In this document: positions 1 through 8,417 of the stretch, one piece after another
Position numbering within the stretch: the first letter of the stretch is position 1
How the letters are laid out: the number at the start of each line of letters is the position of its first letter
Source of the DNA: Altibacter sp.
GTDB lineage: Bacteria; Bacteroidota; Bacteroidia; Flavobacteriales; Flavobacteriaceae
Assembly (NCBI GenBank): GCA_002696485.1
Contig: NZTP01000066.1
Coordinates: 62,001 to 126,000 of the forward strand
Direction: 5' to 3'
DNA length: 64,000 nucleotides
Made by a program: the position numbers and the translations under genes
The notes under the pieces: model-generated
Databases searched by the model: none
The model's input: only the letters and a program-made list of their open reading frames with translations
What the model was told of the DNA's origin: nothing

Positions 1-990
1 ACCTACTGTTCAGCAACTAACTCAAACAAGTATCCGGAAGCCATCCAAAAGATCATTGAATTTTATAAACAGTTGGAAAAAGGAAAGACCGGCTTCTTTT
101 CTAAGTTAACGCTGTCCCAAACTTCAACCCAAGAATTGGAACACATCTTGTCGGCAAGGCTTCAAGAGACCAACACTTCCCTGAAGAAGAACAATACGTC
201 CATTTTAACTTACGCCTTGCTATATGCCGATGTATTAGCCTTTATGCGATGGTTGGAAACACCCAAAGGTATCAAGAACTACTCCAAATTGTTGGAAACT
301 TTGGTGATAAGCTGTTGTTTTTTAGCGTTAAAAGCTAAAAAGAAACAAACGAAGTATGACCGGCTGCTCATTGAACTATTCGAATCCTCTTCCGAATACC
401 TCATCGAAACGGCATCGGGTACACGAGTGATCACTTTGGAGAATCTCTCCGGATTAAAAAAGTTGACATTTTTGGAGAAAAAGTACTTGTTGGATATTTG
501 CACCATTGCCGTATGGGATGATTACCACATGGACCTGTCGGAGTTTAAATTTCTTCAAGACCTTATTCTGTTTATAGAACTCCCTGAAGAAGAACTCACA
601 AAAACCTTAAAGGAGTTAAGCCTTTTCTCGGAAGCGTATGGCAGTAAAATAAAACTATTCGAATATTCCAATCCGGTGCGTCTCTTCTACAAACAATCTG
701 CTGCCACGGTTAAACTGTTGATTCTTCGGAACAAGAAGCGCTTACAACAGGAGTTAGAGGAAAGCGGAGAGCTTTTGGTATTACTTTCACAATCTACGGT
801 AAGAGACCTTTCCGAAGAAGAACGACACAAAGTAAAGGAGCAGCTATTGGATGTGTGTAAGACCATCCCTTCGCTCACTATCTTCCTGCTACCGGGAGGG
901 ACTGTGCTCTTACCATTGCTAGTGAAATTCATCCCGAAGCTACTGCCCTCCTCCTTCAACGAGAACAGGATCGACCCGAAAAAGAAATGA
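1..990 (+). CDS. LETM1-related protein, 5' end outside window
   Basis: The reading frame is open from base 1 without a stop, so the gene begins upstream of the window; the TTG at 73 is only an internal codon. About 330 residues are visible. The C-terminal part (last ~70 residues: a charged helix with LSEEERHKVKEQL, then a hydrophobic stretch rich in P and G and the block PKLLPSSF) resembles the ribosome-binding part of the LETM1 family, and Flavobacteriia carry a LETM1-related family described as biofilm-associated. The rest is helical and soluble. It converges with the response regulator gene, with only 8 bases between the stops. Identity rests on pattern memory; the role in this organism is unknown. 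Confidence 0.7.
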   Translation, partial: TYCSATNSNKYPEAIQKIIEFYKQLEKGKTGFFSKLTLSQTSTQELEHILSARLQETNTSLKKNNTSILTYALLYADVLAFMRWLETPKGIKNYSKLLETLVISCCFLALKAKKKQTKYDRLLIELFESSSEYLIETASGTRVITLENLSGLKKLTFLEKKYLLDICTIAVWDDYHMDLSEFKFLQDLILFIELPEEELTKTLKELSLFSEAYGSKIKLFEYSNPVRLFYKQSAATVKLLILRNKKRLQQELEESGELLVLLSQSTVRDLSEEERHKVKEQLLDVCKTIPSLTIFLLPGGTVLLPLLVKFIPKLLPSSFNENRIDPKKK

Positions 991-998
991 TTTCTTTC

Positions 999-1754
999 TT
1001 ATTCCAACCACACCTTAAAATCTTTTACACGTTCTCTGGCCACGATGACTTCCTGCTCCTTAAAACTGTTCAGTTTAAGCTGCAAACGTGAATTGGTGTA
1101 AGAGATAATGTCACGGATTGCGTGAATGTTTACATAGAACTTTCGGCTTATTCGAAAAAAGGTTTGTGGTTCCAGCTCGGCTTCCAATTGTTCTAATGTT
1201 GTGTCCAGCAGGTAATCCCTACCATCGACCGTGTAGGCATAGGTACCTTTATTTTCAGAATAGAAGCATTCGATCTCATCCACAGGAATCATCTTGATAT
1301 GCTGCCCGATTCGAGTGGTAAACCGCTTTTTGTATTCCCGTTCGACAGGATTGACCAGTAATTTCTTAATATCCTCAAAATCCAACTGTACTTGCTTGGC
1401 GGGTGCTTTTAGGTTTTGGTATTTTTTTACTGCAGCCTCAAGTTCCTGAGCATCTATTGGTTTCAGTAAATAATCGATACTATTCAACTTAAATGCTTGC
1501 AATGCATATTCGTCAAAAGCAGTTGTAAAGATGATAGCACTGTTCACAGTCACCGTCTCGAAGATCTCGAAAGAAAGACCGTCACTTAACTGAATGTCTA
1601 AAAAAATGAGGTCGGGGTGATTGTTGTTGGAAAACCATTCAATGGCTTCTGATACACTGTGAAGCATTTGTCGGGTATCAACACCTAATTGCGTCAACAT
1701 GCGTTGTAAGCGACGTGCCGAAGGTTTTTCATCTTCTATAATGAGTACATTCAT
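999..1754 (-). CDS. LytTR-family response regulator
   Basis: A 251-residue two-component response regulator. The receiver domain (about 1-120) shows the acidic pair E7/D8, the phosphoacceptor D53 in the strand FLDIQL, T77/T78 and the conserved K98 of LLKPI. A LytTR DNA-binding domain follows (about 145-251), with the typical FYSENKGTYAYT and FFRISRKFYVNIHAI blocks. It is the last gene of a leftward run that starts with a LytS-type histidine kinase and three 2TM proteins, so the kinase at 2826-4166 is its likely partner. As a LytTR protein it should bind paired direct repeats upstream of target promoters; none was identified here. Confidence 0.93.
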   Translation of the reverse strand: MNVLIIEDEKPSARRLQRMLTQLGVDTRQMLHSVSEAIEWFSNNNHPDLIFLDIQLSDGLSFEIFETVTVNSAIIFTTAFDEYALQAFKLNSIDYLLKPIDAQELEAAVKKYQNLKAPAKQVQLDFEDIKKLLVNPVEREYKKRFTTRIGQHIKMIPVDEIECFYSENKGTYAYTVDGRDYLLDTTLEQLEAELEPQTFFRISRKFYVNIHAIRDIISYTNSRLQLKLNSFKEQEVIVARERVKDFKVWLE

Positions 1755-1823
1755 ATTAAAAGTATATTGATAATTTTTCTGAGTCTAAGTGAGGTTTCAG
1801 GGTATCCTTCACGATCGCTACAT

Positions 1824-2150
1824 CTAATCCCATGTGTTTTTCATCTCTTCTTCGTCCTTCTCCATATACTCTTGGATCTTCCGTTCTTCCCAATCCTTAA
1901 AAAAACGAAATCTGTCCTGAAAGACATACAATCCGTGAAAGAATAGACCAATCCCCCAGAAAAAAGGCGTGGTGAACATAGACCAGCGAGGTACCTCCAC
2001 ACCCAAAGTACCGTTTTGAAATACCAGCAATTGCAATCCCAGCAAAATGAGATTGATCACGATATAGACGGTTAGGTGTGAATAAAAGCCTTTCAGCTCC
2101 TTGACCTTCTTTTGTGCTTTCTTATATTTTTCATCTTCAAATTGTTCCAT
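1824..2150 (-). CDS. 2TM domain protein (third of the array)
   Basis: A 108-residue membrane protein that is essentially one 2TM domain: a basic N-terminal helix (YKKAQKKVKELKGFYSHL), a first membrane helix (about 28-45), a loop, a second membrane helix around the FFWGIGLFFHGLYVF segment, and the signature tail DWEERKIQEYMEKDEEE. It is the third free-standing copy between the histidine kinase and the response regulator genes, about 70 bases upstream of the latter. Function is unknown; the location suggests that it modulates or is read by the two-component system at the inner membrane. Confidence 0.88.
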   Translation of the reverse strand: MEQFEDEKYKKAQKKVKELKGFYSHLTVYIVINLILLGLQLLVFQNGTLGVEVPRWSMFTTPFFWGIGLFFHGLYVFQDRFRFFKDWEERKIQEYMEKDEEEMKNTWD

Positions 2151-2161
2151 AATACATATCT

Positions 2162-2500
2162 TTAGTCCTTACGGTTATACATAGTTTCTTCTTCTTTCTT
2201 TATCAGTTCCTTAATTTTTCGCTCTTCCCATTTCTTCAGGAACTTAAATTTAACCACAAAGACCGAAAGTGCGTGAAATAGCAATCCTAATCCCCAAAAG
2301 AAAGTAATGCCAAAGGTATTCCAATTCAACCAAGAGATGAAGGCTGCATCCTGCTGCGAGAAGAGAAATGGTGCCCATTCAATTCTGAAAAACAGAAGTC
2401 CGGCATTTACAAGCAGATACACGATTAGATGGGAATAAAATCTCTTGATGGCCTGTACCTTCTTCTTTGCTTTAAGGTATTTGTTAGATGGTATATGCAT
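2162..2500 (-). CDS. 2TM domain protein (second of the array)
   Basis: A 112-residue 2TM protein. The frame is open further upstream (to 2608), but that would overlap the preceding gene. The ATG at 2500 gives the family's usual N-terminus (MHIPSNKYLKAKKKVQ), leaves an 11-base gap, and is preceded on the coding strand by a purine-rich AGGAAGGGA, so this start was chosen. Order: basic helix, first TM (about 25-42), variable loop, second TM with GITFFWGLGLLFHALSVF, and the conserved KKWEERKIKELIKKEEE tail. It sits inside the kinase-2TM-2TM-2TM-regulator run. Confidence 0.86.
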   Translation of the reverse strand: MHIPSNKYLKAKKKVQAIKRFYSHLIVYLLVNAGLLFFRIEWAPFLFSQQDAAFISWLNWNTFGITFFWGLGLLFHALSVFVVKFKFLKKWEERKIKELIKKEEETMYNRKD

Positions 2501-2511
2501 TCCCTTCCTAT

Positions 2512-2823
2512 TTATTGCCACCGATTTCCGGAGCCCTTTTCTGAATCCTTTTCCATATACTCCTTGATCTTTCTTTCTTCCCATTCCTTGTTCATATAGG
2601 GCATCCATCGAAACGCCTTAAAGGCTTGGATCACAATCCCGATTCCCCATCCTAAGGCCGCCCATAAAAACCAAGGGTACCTTAATTCGTTGGTATAATA
2701 ATTTAGAGCTGCCAAAAATCCTATAAATAGTATATAGAATAGTAAACTGGTATAGAATTTTTTAATGTCGGCAACCCGCTCCTTCGCACGTATGTATTTA
2801 TTTTGTTTTTCAAGATCATTCAT
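2512..2823 (-). CDS. 2TM domain protein (first of the array)
   Basis: A 103-residue protein with the same design as its two neighbours: N-terminal YIRAKERVADIKKFYTSL helix, a first TM, a short loop with two aromatic residues, a second TM with GWGIGIVIQAF, and the signature NKEWEERKIKEYMEKDSE. Its start codon lies 2 bases after the stop of the histidine kinase gene, so translational coupling is likely. Copies one to three differ mainly in the loop between the two membrane helices, as expected if the loop is the sensing or partner-specific part. Function unknown. Confidence 0.88.
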   Translation of the reverse strand: MNDLEKQNKYIRAKERVADIKKFYTSLLFYILFIGFLAALNYYTNELRYPWFLWAALGWGIGIVIQAFKAFRWMPYMNKEWEERKIKEYMEKDSEKGSGNRWQ

Positions 2824-2825
2824 AA

Positions 2826-4166
2826 TTACAGGTCTTTATATTTATCTTCATCCATTAGCTTCTTTATTTTCTTCTCTTCCCAATCCTTGCCTAAAAATGG
2901 ATTGTAATTGTATACTTCCATGGCATGTCCCATTACTCCAAACCCCCAACCTACAATTGGGAAAATAGCCCACGGAAAGCCAGTGGAACGGTAATTGAGC
3001 CAGATGAACACCGGGATCATTACGATGTATATGGTGAGATGCACATAGAAGCTTTTTAATTCTTCTACTTTCTTTTTAGCGCGTTCGTATTTTTTTTCTG
3101 AAATATAGGTCTCTTGTGTTTTCATATTACTTGTTTCTTTAGTGAGCATTGGTATGGCAATGCTAAATTCTTTGTGGTCCTCACGTATCGTAACAGGACG
3201 ATCGGTCAACAAATAGTAGCGTTGTCGAATGTTTCGAAGCCCTACGCCACTGCTTTCTTTTACTACTTGTTTTGGCTGAACATTGTTCTTGATCACCAAG
3301 TTGCCATCTTCTTCATATATGGTAATAAACAATTTTCGCTCCGGGGTAACTTGATTGTGTTTTACGGCATTCTCCAACAACAATTGAAGCGCCAACGGTA
3401 CGACTTTCGCTTCAGTATTAGTGATCGAGCCAGAAACCGTAAAGACGATACTATCTTCAAACCTCATTTCTAACAACGACATGTAAAGTTCCGCAAACTT
3501 CAATTCTTCGGCTACGGTAACGAGTTCTTTGTTCTTCTGTTCGAGGACATATCGATATACCTTTGATAACGAAGTAGTAAATCGTGTCGCTGCCTCCGGA
3601 TTTTCTTCAATAAGGCTGGTAAGAACGTTTAAACTGTTAAAAAGAAAGTGAGGATCCAATTGATTTTTCAACGCATCAAACTTGGCTGATGCAGTACCTG
3701 CGATGATCTTTTGCTCCTTGACCTTCTTTTCCTGAGAATATTTATAGTAATAAAAGGCGTAAAAAATAGAGGTCACTACGGCCGAGATAATGAAAGATAC
3801 ATAATAATATTGTACACGCTCTCCTGCTATAAATTCATTTAGGGTTTCACCATCTATTAGTACTTCCGTAATAAATCGAAGCAAGAATAAACTAACTATG
3901 GTTATAGTAATGGCTCCCAAGATGCCCTTGGATAAATTATAAACTCTAAAAAGATTATTCTTATAGCGTTTTAACAAGTAAATGATCAACAAGGCATTGG
4001 CCATGTAGAGTACTACCGCGTAGAGTTGGTTGTACCCGAACAGGATAAGCAATTCCCTGCCAGTATCAATACGAACCCCATTGAACCAGCGGATGATGCC
4101 TAGTACAATGAAGATCACCATACCTACCAAAAAGGCTTTACCAAACTCTCTAAGAATTCCTTTCAT
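2826..4166 (-). CDS. LytS-type sensor histidine kinase with C-terminal 2TM domain
   Basis: A 446-residue membrane kinase. Four N-terminal membrane helices (about 11-28, 48-65, 84-100, 122-141) are followed by a His_kinase domain of the LytS/YehU type: H173 in DPHFLFNSLN is the phosphoacceptor, N266 in LLLENAVKHN is the N-box residue of the ATPase, and SGVGLRNIRQRY (306-317) is the G-box. Residues 348-446 then form a full 2TM domain (basic helix, two TMs, KDWEEKKIKKLMDEDK) like the three proteins encoded next. The internal M348 (codon 3123-3125) could in principle start a separate product. The partner is the LytTR regulator at 999-1754. No obvious ligand-binding extracellular domain is present. 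Confidence 0.92.
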   Translation of the reverse strand: MKGILREFGKAFLVGMVIFIVLGIIRWFNGVRIDTGRELLILFGYNQLYAVVLYMANALLIIYLLKRYKNNLFRVYNLSKGILGAITITIVSLFLLRFITEVLIDGETLNEFIAGERVQYYYVSFIISAVVTSIFYAFYYYKYSQEKKVKEQKIIAGTASAKFDALKNQLDPHFLFNSLNVLTSLIEENPEAATRFTTSLSKVYRYVLEQKNKELVTVAEELKFAELYMSLLEMRFEDSIVFTVSGSITNTEAKVVPLALQLLLENAVKHNQVTPERKLFITIYEEDGNLVIKNNVQPKQVVKESSGVGLRNIRQRYYLLTDRPVTIREDHKEFSIAIPMLTKETSNMKTQETYISEKKYERAKKKVEELKSFYVHLTIYIVMIPVFIWLNYRSTGFPWAIFPIVGWGFGVMGHAMEVYNYNPFLGKDWEEKKIKKLMDEDKYKDL

Positions 4167-4172
4167 AGTTTG

Positions 4173-4796
4173 TTAGTTACAATTGGAAGCTACTACTTTT
4201 TCGGCATACTCTTTTCCTCCCTGCGGATGAAATTCGCCCTCCGGCGAAAACGAATCGAACAATATAACGGCTCGTTTCAGCTCATTACAAAATTCATCGA
4301 CCGGCTGACCAAAATAACGTGCTGTGCCCATGTCCCATTCTGTTTTTCCTAGGACTACCCTAGGATTTTCGGGGGCTAGTTTCATTGCCTTTTGATAAAG
4401 CTCGGAAACTTTTCCCGCATATTGCATTCCGTATTTTTGTCCGTCGAACACCACCCAAGCCGTATACCATTGTGCTTCCAACACTAGTATTTCGGCATTG
4501 TTAGGTGATAAGCCCTTGGCACTGTTTAAAAATTCCTGTGCTTTGTTTAATTGGGTGTTCAGCTTTTCCGGATCCTTTTCAGAAAAACTATTAATTATGT
4601 TGATCTGTGCGACATAAAAGGCCGGTAACCAATTGTCCGGCTCGGCATTGGCGATGCGCTCAAATAGATTTGCTGCTTCCCATGGCTTCTCATTCTGCCA
4701 TAGATCGAAAGCCTTGTGCATTCCCTGTTCGTATTTTGTTTGGCTCATTCCTGAGAAGGAGATACATAGAAAACTGAATAGTATTAGATTTTTCAT
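4173..4796 (-). CDS. Secreted TPR-like protein
   Basis: A 207-residue protein with an N-terminal signal peptide (MKNLILFSFLCISFSGMSQ) and helical repeats resembling tetratricopeptide units (AFDLWQNEKPWEAANLFERIANAEPDN; ELYQKAMKLAPENPRVVLGKTEW). The frame is open to 4862, but the ATG at 4796 places the signal peptide at the N-terminus and was chosen. It is probably periplasmic, and its stop is 7 bases before the histidine kinase start, so it may be the first gene of the two-component operon. No enzyme motif is visible. Confidence 0.82.
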   Translation of the reverse strand: MKNLILFSFLCISFSGMSQTKYEQGMHKAFDLWQNEKPWEAANLFERIANAEPDNWLPAFYVAQINIINSFSEKDPEKLNTQLNKAQEFLNSAKGLSPNNAEILVLEAQWYTAWVVFDGQKYGMQYAGKVSELYQKAMKLAPENPRVVLGKTEWDMGTARYFGQPVDEFCNELKRAVILFDSFSPEGEFHPQGGKEYAEKVVASNCN

Positions 4797-4928
4797 TGAT
4801 TGCTGTATTTTGACATGCAGGGGAATTGTTCCGCCTACTAAAATTAATATTCTTATTAACAACGGCCTTGTATGATTAGCCTTTTTTCTTTTTTCTCTAA
4901 AGAAAGATCTTTCATTAGGTCGTTTTGT

Positions 4929-5342
4929 TTATAATTTTATTTCCAATTTTCGAACTACCCCACCCGTTACTTCAAACGAGGCGTCTTCCCATTTGGGCGG
5001 GCCAAATCTGGAAGGAGCATTGTTCGAAGTTCCGTAAGATTCGGTTGGGATCATGCCCATGAACATATTCAAACTGCCGCTACGATCTTCATCGTGATAA
5101 CAAGAGATCGCATAGATACCGTCCGGAACTTCAGAAAAGATAACTGTTGCCTTTTCTTCGGAAATCTCGGCCGATAAGGCTTTGTACGGACGCTCCAAAA
5201 AAGTGCCTTCGGCATTGTAAAGTCCAACTTTTACTATTCCTTCGTTGCTGTCGAAGTGTGTCATAGTCACTTCAATGGTGTTTTGTCCGTGAAGGAGCAT
5301 CGAGGTAATGAGAAAACTTAGATAGGTAAGTACTGTTTGCAT
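4929..5342 (-). CDS. DUF2141 domain protein, secreted
   Basis: A 137-residue exported protein with a signal peptide (MQTVLTYLSFLITSMLLHGQ) and a DUF2141 beta-sandwich. Typical blocks are GIVKVGLYN, VPDGIYAISCYHDEDRSGSLN and the terminal SNNAPSRFGPPKWEDASFEV. The ATG at 5342 was preferred over 5387 because it starts directly at the signal sequence. It lies between a TonB-dependent receptor and the TPR gene on the same strand, with about 130 bases on each side. A paralogue is encoded at 22545-22973. The molecular function of the family is not known. Confidence 0.85.
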   Translation of the reverse strand: MQTVLTYLSFLITSMLLHGQNTIEVTMTHFDSNEGIVKVGLYNAEGTFLERPYKALSAEISEEKATVIFSEVPDGIYAISCYHDEDRSGSLNMFMGMIPTESYGTSNNAPSRFGPPKWEDASFEVTGGVVRKLEIKL

Positions 5343-5469
5343 GATATAACGGTTTAAAAATTGATAGTTCAAAGATGCGACGGTCAAGGCTCTTTTTAAA
5401 AAGAGAATAACTCAATTGTAGGATCTTAGGGATGAATTGTAGCCGTAGTTGCCATACAAACCAAGAATG

Positions 5470-7647
5470 CTACAGATTATCCAATTGGTTGTCGCTGCCG
5501 TCTTCGCTTATCGTCCAAAAGAACCCAACGAAAAAGAACTGATCTGCTGCTGGGGTCAATGCCCGGCGATCGAACCTTCCATTCGCATTGGGAGTACTCG
5601 CATACTGGTATCCATTTACATTGTTGAACGCAAAAACATTGTTCACCGAAAAATAGAGGATCTGTTGCTGGGAGATCAAATAGGCCCAATTGAAACTTGT
5701 GCTGTGAAAATCGCGTGTTTTTTTCTGAAGGAATCCGGGTTCGTTGGGATCTGTATACGAACGCCCACTCCCAAACTGGTGGCTGAACCCCACCTGACTT
5801 CTCCACGCATCGATCCAATATTTCCCAACCACTGAAACATTGTGTGTATTTGCAAAAGAGGGTGTAGCAGCAATAGGAAAGTTTTGATACGTACGTTCGG
5901 TATCCAACAACGAATAGCTTACCCAATAATCCACATTTTTTATACTCTTGTTATCCCTCCAAAATATATCAATGCCCTGTGCATACCCGTCCCCGTTATT
6001 AGTAAAAGTGGAGTTGGGTTGCGTAAAATTGGTATCATAAGTGATCAGATTACTGTACTCTTTTCTGTAGGCTTCGGCTCTAAAGATGCGGTTGTTGGCG
6101 GTATACTGATAATTAAGAATGTAATGCTGCGTCTTTTGGGATTTCAGATTAGTGTTAAATTTTAAAACATCGCTATTGGGTTGCTGAAAGAAATCTCCAT
6201 AGGCCAAGGACAGCTGACTGTCCTTTCCTGTTTTATAAGCTACCGAAAATCGTGGCGACACGGTGAATGCATCAAACAGAGCGCTATACTCTCCTCTAAG
6301 TCCAAGTTTTACTGCGAACTTACGGGAAAAGATAAGGTCGGATTCTGCAAATAGTGCCGATATGTTATTCTGAAAGCCGTAGCTTTCAGCAAAGGAGGGA
6401 TCTTGAAAATCCTCATTAAAATCGGTCAAGAACTGTTCGGCACCCACGCTCAGCTTGACCCTGTTGCTAAAACGTTTCCGAAGCTTTACTTTTAAATGGG
6501 CCGAGCTTTCGGTATCCTTAATATCGCTATCGATGATGCCTAATTTCGTCTTGGCATACGTAAAACTACCCCCTCCAAAGATCTTCCAATTGGGTCCAAG
6601 GTCGCCACTATAACTTGCATTAGTGTAAAAATTCTTGTTATTGAGCTTAAAATCGAGCCCGTTAGGAAGATCTATATCCTCCTGTGTGAGTTCAAAATCG
6701 GTTCCATCGAAGGCAGCATACCACTTAAAAAGGCCCTTCTTAAGTTTATGTCGAAAAACCGTTTCACCGGCATAGCCTGCAAACGGTTTCTGCCAATCGT
6801 TCCGATCGGGAAACACAGCAATATAAGGTGCGAGATTAATGTAGGTTGCATTGACACTAAGAGAACTCTTTTCCCACTTTTGGGTGTTTCCCAACCCGCC
6901 ACCTACGGTCATTAGGGCGATTTCGGTCTTCTCTTGATCCGGCTCATCGATGGTATTTAAAAGCAGAACCGATGACAAGGCTTGTCCGTATTCTGCAGAA
7001 TAACCGCCCGTTGAAAATGTGATCCCGTCGAATAAAAACGGACTGTATCTGCCGCGCGTTGGAATATTGTTAGTGGTAGGTGTATACGGCGTAAATACCC
7101 GGATCCCGTCGATAAAGATCTGTGTTTCGTCGGCATCCCCGCCACGTACGAACAGTCGGCCGTCCTCTGCTACGGTCGTGGTGCCGGGCAAGGTTTGGAG
7201 TGCCCCCACAAAATCCCCCAAGGCACTGGCCGTAGTAACGACATCTAAGGGTTTAAGCACCGAAACCTTACTATTGTCACTCGCTTCCAAAGTTCCCGCC
7301 GAAATGATCACAGTATCAAGCGAATTCACATCTTCCCGCAACTTAATAGTTAGATTTTGCATTTGGGACACATCGGCAGCCATGGTAAAGGTTTCAAAGG
7401 AGAGAAAAGATACCACCAGCACTTGCACACCTGTTGCCGTCGTTTCAAAAGAAAAACCTCCTTGTTCGCCGGTCGAAGCGCCATCGTAGGTTCCTTCCAG
7501 ATAGACGTTCGCCCCTAAGATGGGCATCCCATTGGCTTCGGTTACAGTTCCTGATACGATTGTTTGACCAAACGCTACGACGGGCAGAAAACCAATGAGT
7601 AGTAAAAATAGAATGGTGCGCGGTACTTTCCGGTAATTATGATGCAT
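5470..7647 (-). CDS. TonB-dependent receptor with carboxypeptidase-like N-terminal domain
   Basis: A 725-residue outer-membrane receptor. After a signal peptide ending near VVAFGQ comes a carboxypeptidase-regulatory-like domain (VSGTVTEANGMPILGANVYLEGT), then a plug domain (LQTLPGTTTVAEDGRLFVRGGDADETQIFIDG in pattern) and a beta barrel of about 500 residues. The start at 7647 gives MHHNYRK followed by the signal helix; the longer frame to 7719 adds an unlikely leader. The substrate cannot be read from sequence: no SusD partner, siderophore genes or cobalamin genes are adjacent. Neighbours on the same strand are the DUF2141 and TPR genes, so an envelope uptake or stress unit is possible. Confidence 0.93.
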   Translation of the reverse strand: MHHNYRKVPRTILFLLLIGFLPVVAFGQTIVSGTVTEANGMPILGANVYLEGTYDGASTGEQGGFSFETTATGVQVLVVSFLSFETFTMAADVSQMQNLTIKLREDVNSLDTVIISAGTLEASDNSKVSVLKPLDVVTTASALGDFVGALQTLPGTTTVAEDGRLFVRGGDADETQIFIDGIRVFTPYTPTTNNIPTRGRYSPFLFDGITFSTGGYSAEYGQALSSVLLLNTIDEPDQEKTEIALMTVGGGLGNTQKWEKSSLSVNATYINLAPYIAVFPDRNDWQKPFAGYAGETVFRHKLKKGLFKWYAAFDGTDFELTQEDIDLPNGLDFKLNNKNFYTNASYSGDLGPNWKIFGGGSFTYAKTKLGIIDSDIKDTESSAHLKVKLRKRFSNRVKLSVGAEQFLTDFNEDFQDPSFAESYGFQNNISALFAESDLIFSRKFAVKLGLRGEYSALFDAFTVSPRFSVAYKTGKDSQLSLAYGDFFQQPNSDVLKFNTNLKSQKTQHYILNYQYTANNRIFRAEAYRKEYSNLITYDTNFTQPNSTFTNNGDGYAQGIDIFWRDNKSIKNVDYWVSYSLLDTERTYQNFPIAATPSFANTHNVSVVGKYWIDAWRSQVGFSHQFGSGRSYTDPNEPGFLQKKTRDFHSTSFNWAYLISQQQILYFSVNNVFAFNNVNGYQYASTPNANGRFDRRALTPAADQFFFVGFFWTISEDGSDNQLDNL

Positions 7648-7817
7648 AACATGGATGGGTTGATTATTGAGTTCAAAATTGCATAACACGGCAACAATTT
7701 CAGAAAAAAAATAACTCAACTGTAAGATACGCAGTACGAACTGTAAATTGAATTATAACATTTCTTTAAAAATTGTCACCATGAAAAAAGGTATCTTCGG
7801 AAGATAAAACAACATCC

Positions 7818-8414
7818 ATGACCGATTCAGAAAAAATAGAGAGATACATCGAGAAACATGAGAAATGGACAAAACAACTTGAGAAATTACGCGACATTTT
7901 TCAGCAAACTGAATTGAACGAAGAAGTAAAATGGGGATCGCCTACATACACCTTAAATGGAAAATTAGTGGCAGGCATGGCAGCGTTCAAAAATCACTAT
8001 GCCATTTGGTTTCATCAGGGAGTTTTTTTAAAAGACACCCATCAAAAACTCGTCAATGCACAAGAAGGGGTCACGAAAGCACTACGGCAATGGCGATTTG
8101 AAGCAGGTGATACTATCGAGCGACATATCGTACTGCAATACCTTCAAGAAGCCATCAAAAATCGTATTGAGGGAAAGGAAGTCAAGGTGGAACGTAAAAA
8201 AGGGGTTGTCATTCCGCCAATGCTAAAAGAGACTTTGAACAAGAATAAAGAGCTTAAAGAGGCTTTTCATGCATTAACACCCGGAAAACAACGAGAATAC
8301 GCCGCTTACATCGGTGATGCCAAACAGCAAAAAACAAAAGAGAGCAGACTGGAAAAGATCGAACCAATGATCTTAAAAGGTGTGGGATTGCACGACAAAT
8401 ACAAAAACTGCTAA
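7818..8414 (+). CDS. DUF1801 / YdeI-like protein
   Basis: A 198-residue soluble protein. Residues about 10-110 match the DUF1801 (YdhG) fold: EEVKWGSPTYTLNGKLVAGMAAFKNHYAIWFHQGVF. The C-terminal part (LTPGKQREYAAYIGDAKQQKTKESRLEKIEPMILKG) is the YdeI/OmdA tail often called bacteriocin-protection or OmpD-associated. The biochemical role of the family is unsettled. Its stop is directly followed by the start of the cyclase gene, with only 3 bases between. Confidence 0.85.
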   Translation: MTDSEKIERYIEKHEKWTKQLEKLRDIFQQTELNEEVKWGSPTYTLNGKLVAGMAAFKNHYAIWFHQGVFLKDTHQKLVNAQEGVTKALRQWRFEAGDTIERHIVLQYLQEAIKNRIEGKEVKVERKKGVVIPPMLKETLNKNKELKEAFHALTPGKQREYAAYIGDAKQQKTKESRLEKIEPMILKGVGLHDKYKNC

Positions 8415-8417
8415 TAA

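Noticed and set aside
3123..3125. Internal start giving a separate 2TM protein from the kinase gene
   Set aside because: Possible, but there is no gap or stop between kinase and 2TM parts, so a fusion is the simpler reading.
5477..5926. Second leftward frame inside the TonB-dependent receptor
   Set aside because: It is a shadow frame of the receptor's C-terminal barrel, which is intact in its own frame; no frameshift is needed.
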